This document shows, piece after piece, positions 5,473-6,670 of a stretch of DNA of 6,670 nt. Made by a program: the position numbers and the translations under genes. The stretch is from positions 1-6,670 of the forward strand of contig CALFEA010000042.1 in the NCBI GenBank assembly GCA_937950385.1, in the 5' to 3' direction. The stretch's first letter is position 1; the number at the start of each line of letters is the position of its first letter. The DNA is from an uncultured Altererythrobacter sp. GTDB taxonomy: Bacteria > Pseudomonadota > Alphaproteobacteria > Sphingomonadales > Sphingomonadaceae. The notes under the pieces were generated by a model that saw nothing but the letters and a program-made list of their open reading frames with translations, ran no database searches and had not been told where the DNA came from.

Positions 5473-6522
5473 TCAGCCGACCTCCATCAATATTTTGACC
5501 ACGCCATCCTCGCGCGCATCGAACATGCGGTAGGCCTCTGCCCCGTCTGACATGCTCATATGGTGCGAGAATAGCCCTTCCGCCTTTAGCCGCCCTGCCT
5601 GCACCAAGGGCACCAGCGCTGACCACAATTGCGGCACAGGTGCGATGCCTGCACGCACGGTGATATTCTTATAGATAAGCATCATCATCGGCAGGGTAAC
5701 GTCGTGCTGCGGCAGGCCAATGAAGGAAATTGTGCCGCCGCGGCGCACCATGGGTATCACAGAATCCACTGCCGCTTTCGCGCCCGATGCTTCAAATACG
5801 CAATCCACTCCGCCGCCGGTCGCCTCTAAAACGGTGCCAATGGCCTCTTTACCTGGTGCCAGCACTGTGGCGCCCAGCGCCGCTGCATGAACGCGGCGTT
5901 CCGGCACGGGATCAATCGCAAAAACTTGGCTTGCGCCTTTTAGTAATGCAAGCTCCACCCCAATCAGCCCGATTGGCCCCAGCCCGACGATTGCAATGGT
6001 TTGCCCTGCAACCAGCCCTGAATTGCCGATCCCAAAGGCCGCGGTTGCCATACCATCGGTCAGCAGGATTGCTTGTTCATCGGACACGCCTTCGGGGATT
6101 TTCATCAAGCATTGATCGGCATTGGGGATTTGCACCAGTTCCGCTTGTCCGCCGTTCAAGCCCGCACTCAGGCCGAAAGCCGTGCTATGGCGGCAAGAGG
6201 CAGCTCGCCCCGTTTTACACGCATCGCATTGGCCGCAGCCTGTGCCGCCCGCTGCCAGCACCTTATCGCCGGTTTTGAAGCCATGCGCATTGGCGCCGAC
6301 TTCCACCACTTCACCGATAAATTCATGGCCTACACAAAACTTCTCAACGCCTGCGCCGTAATCCGCCGAACCAATATTATCGCCGTGATACATATGAAGG
6401 TCTGAGCCGCAAATCGAGCATTTCTCGACCTTTAAGATCACGCCATTGGCGACCTCAAGCTTGGGATCATCATAGCTTTCATAGCGAATATCGCGCGGCC
6501 CGTTGAACACCAATGCTTTCAT
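5473..6522 (-). CDS. Zinc-dependent medium-chain dehydrogenase (threonine/formaldehyde dehydrogenase-like branch)
   Basis: A 349-residue cytosolic MDR enzyme, of another subfamily than the YahK-like one at 1664. Catalytic zinc ligands are C38 (in CSICGSD) and H66-E67 (in VGHE). The four structural zinc cysteines are C96, C99, C102 and C110. The coenzyme loop is GLGPIG (180-185), and Asp204 after the next strand (AIDPVPERR) points to NAD. It should oxidise an alcohol or polyol, or a glutathione-type adduct; the substrate is not readable. A long loop at about 46-62 precedes the GHE motif. The ATG at 6522 is preferred because GGGAG lies 9 bases upstream and MKALVFNGPRDIRYE is the usual family start. 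An in-frame ATG at 6630 would add 36 residues without family character and run through the divergent promoter region. It is probably monocistronic. Confidence 0.9.
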   Translation of the reverse strand: MKALVFNGPRDIRYESYDDPKLEVANGVILKVEKCSICGSDLHMYHGDNIGSADYGAGVEKFCVGHEFIGEVVEVGANAHGFKTGDKVLAAGGTGCGQCDACKTGRAASCRHSTAFGLSAGLNGGQAELVQIPNADQCLMKIPEGVSDEQAILLTDGMATAAFGIGNSGLVAGQTIAIVGLGPIGLIGVELALLKGASQVFAIDPVPERRVHAAALGATVLAPGKEAIGTVLEATGGGVDCVFEASGAKAAVDSVIPMVRRGGTISFIGLPQHDVTLPMMMLIYKNITVRAGIAPVPQLWSALVPLVQAGRLKAEGLFSHHMSMSDGAEAYRMFDAREDGVVKILMEVG

Positions 6523-6594
6523 AATTTCGCTCTCCCAAACGCTATTTCGATCAGCCCTAGCACGAAACACTCCGCTCGCCAGCCTTGCAAGTTC

Positions 6595-6609
6595 GTGCAT
6601 ATTATGCAC
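6595..6609. promoter_or_regulatory. Perfect 15-bp inverted repeat, candidate operator
   Basis: GTGCAT-ATT-ATGCAC is a perfect 6-bp inverted repeat with a 3-base spacer, roughly in the middle of the 116-bp divergent region between the dehydrogenase (start 6522) and the partial gene starting at 6639. Symmetry and position fit the binding site of a dimeric regulator. It overlaps the candidate -10 of the leftward gene. Confidence 0.5.
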
Positions 6610-6630
6610 AAACACATCCCAAGGGGACAA
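6601..6630 (-). promoter_or_regulatory. Candidate sigma-70-type promoter for the leftward dehydrogenase
   Basis: On the minus strand, TTGTCC (6625-6630) and CATAAT (6601-6606) are 18 bases apart, a fair match to -35 and -10 boxes. This would give a leader of roughly 70 bases before the ATG at 6522. The -10 lies inside the inverted repeat 6595-6609, so a bound regulator would be expected to repress. Short promoter matches occur by chance, hence the low score. Confidence 0.3.
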
Positions 6631-6638
6631 TTGTAATC

Positions 6639-6670
6639 ATGGATCAGCCGCACCGTAAAAGCACGGCATG
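6639..6670 (+). CDS. Start of an unidentified divergent gene (runs off the right edge)
   Basis: An ATG at 6639 is preceded by AAGGGGA (6621-6627) at an 11-base spacing and opens a frame reading MDQPHRKSTA before the window ends. Ten codons are too few to identify a product. Its position, divergent from the dehydrogenase across a spacer with a perfect inverted repeat, is typical of a transcriptional regulator gene, but that is inference only. Confidence 0.4.
   Translation, partial: MDQPHRKSTA

Noticed and set aside
6523..6630. 36-residue N-terminal extension of the minus-strand dehydrogenase
   Set aside because: It has no family character, crosses the divergent promoter region and palindrome, and the ATG at 6522 has a well-placed GGGAG.

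Overview
The window looks like ordinary chromosomal DNA of an alphaproteobacterium, most likely a sphingomonad of the Erythrobacteraceae type. This is an inference from moderate G+C, codon use and the style of the proteins: a 17-beta-HSD10-like SDR, a YahK-like alcohol dehydrogenase, an SRAP protein whose N-terminus resembles the alphaproteobacterial 'NLYRL' form, and a 6-TM GGDEF-EAL protein. No marker gene is present to prove it. I see no rRNA, tRNA, CRISPR array, insertion sequence or attachment site.

Layout. The left end (1-701) is a minus-strand pair: a small six-helix membrane protein that resembles the TMEM165/GDT1 (UPF0016) family, followed 9 bases later by the N-terminus of 6-phosphogluconolactonase, which runs off the window. 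A 145-bp divergent spacer (702-846) separates it from a plus-strand cluster of three closely spaced genes: an HSD10-like short-chain dehydrogenase (847-1641), a zinc- and probably NADP-dependent CAD/YahK-type alcohol dehydrogenase (1664-2734) and an SRAP-domain protein (2748-3383). After a 108-bp spacer with small inverted repeats comes a 653-residue membrane-bound GGDEF-EAL protein (3492-5453). It converges, with 19 bases between, on a second zinc-dependent dehydrogenase of a different MDR subfamily (5473-6522, minus). This last gene is divergent from a gene of which only the first codons are visible (6639-6670, plus). The spacer between them carries a perfect 15-bp inverted repeat.

Function. 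The SDR and the YahK-like enzyme are probably one transcription unit handling alcohol/ketone or acyl intermediates and aldehydes; the substrates cannot be read from sequence. The SRAP gene may be carried on the same transcript. The GGDEF-EAL protein is a separate c-di-GMP signalling unit. The right-hand dehydrogenase probably has its own promoter and may be controlled by the divergent gene.

Most worth a second look: three proteins keep their family fold but have changed hallmark residues. The SRAP protein has Thr instead of the catalytic Cys at position 2, the GDT1-like protein has lost most of both ExGD(K/R)(T/S) motifs, and the SDR has lost the NNAG motif and probably the catalytic Asn. I found no convincing new multi-gene system.
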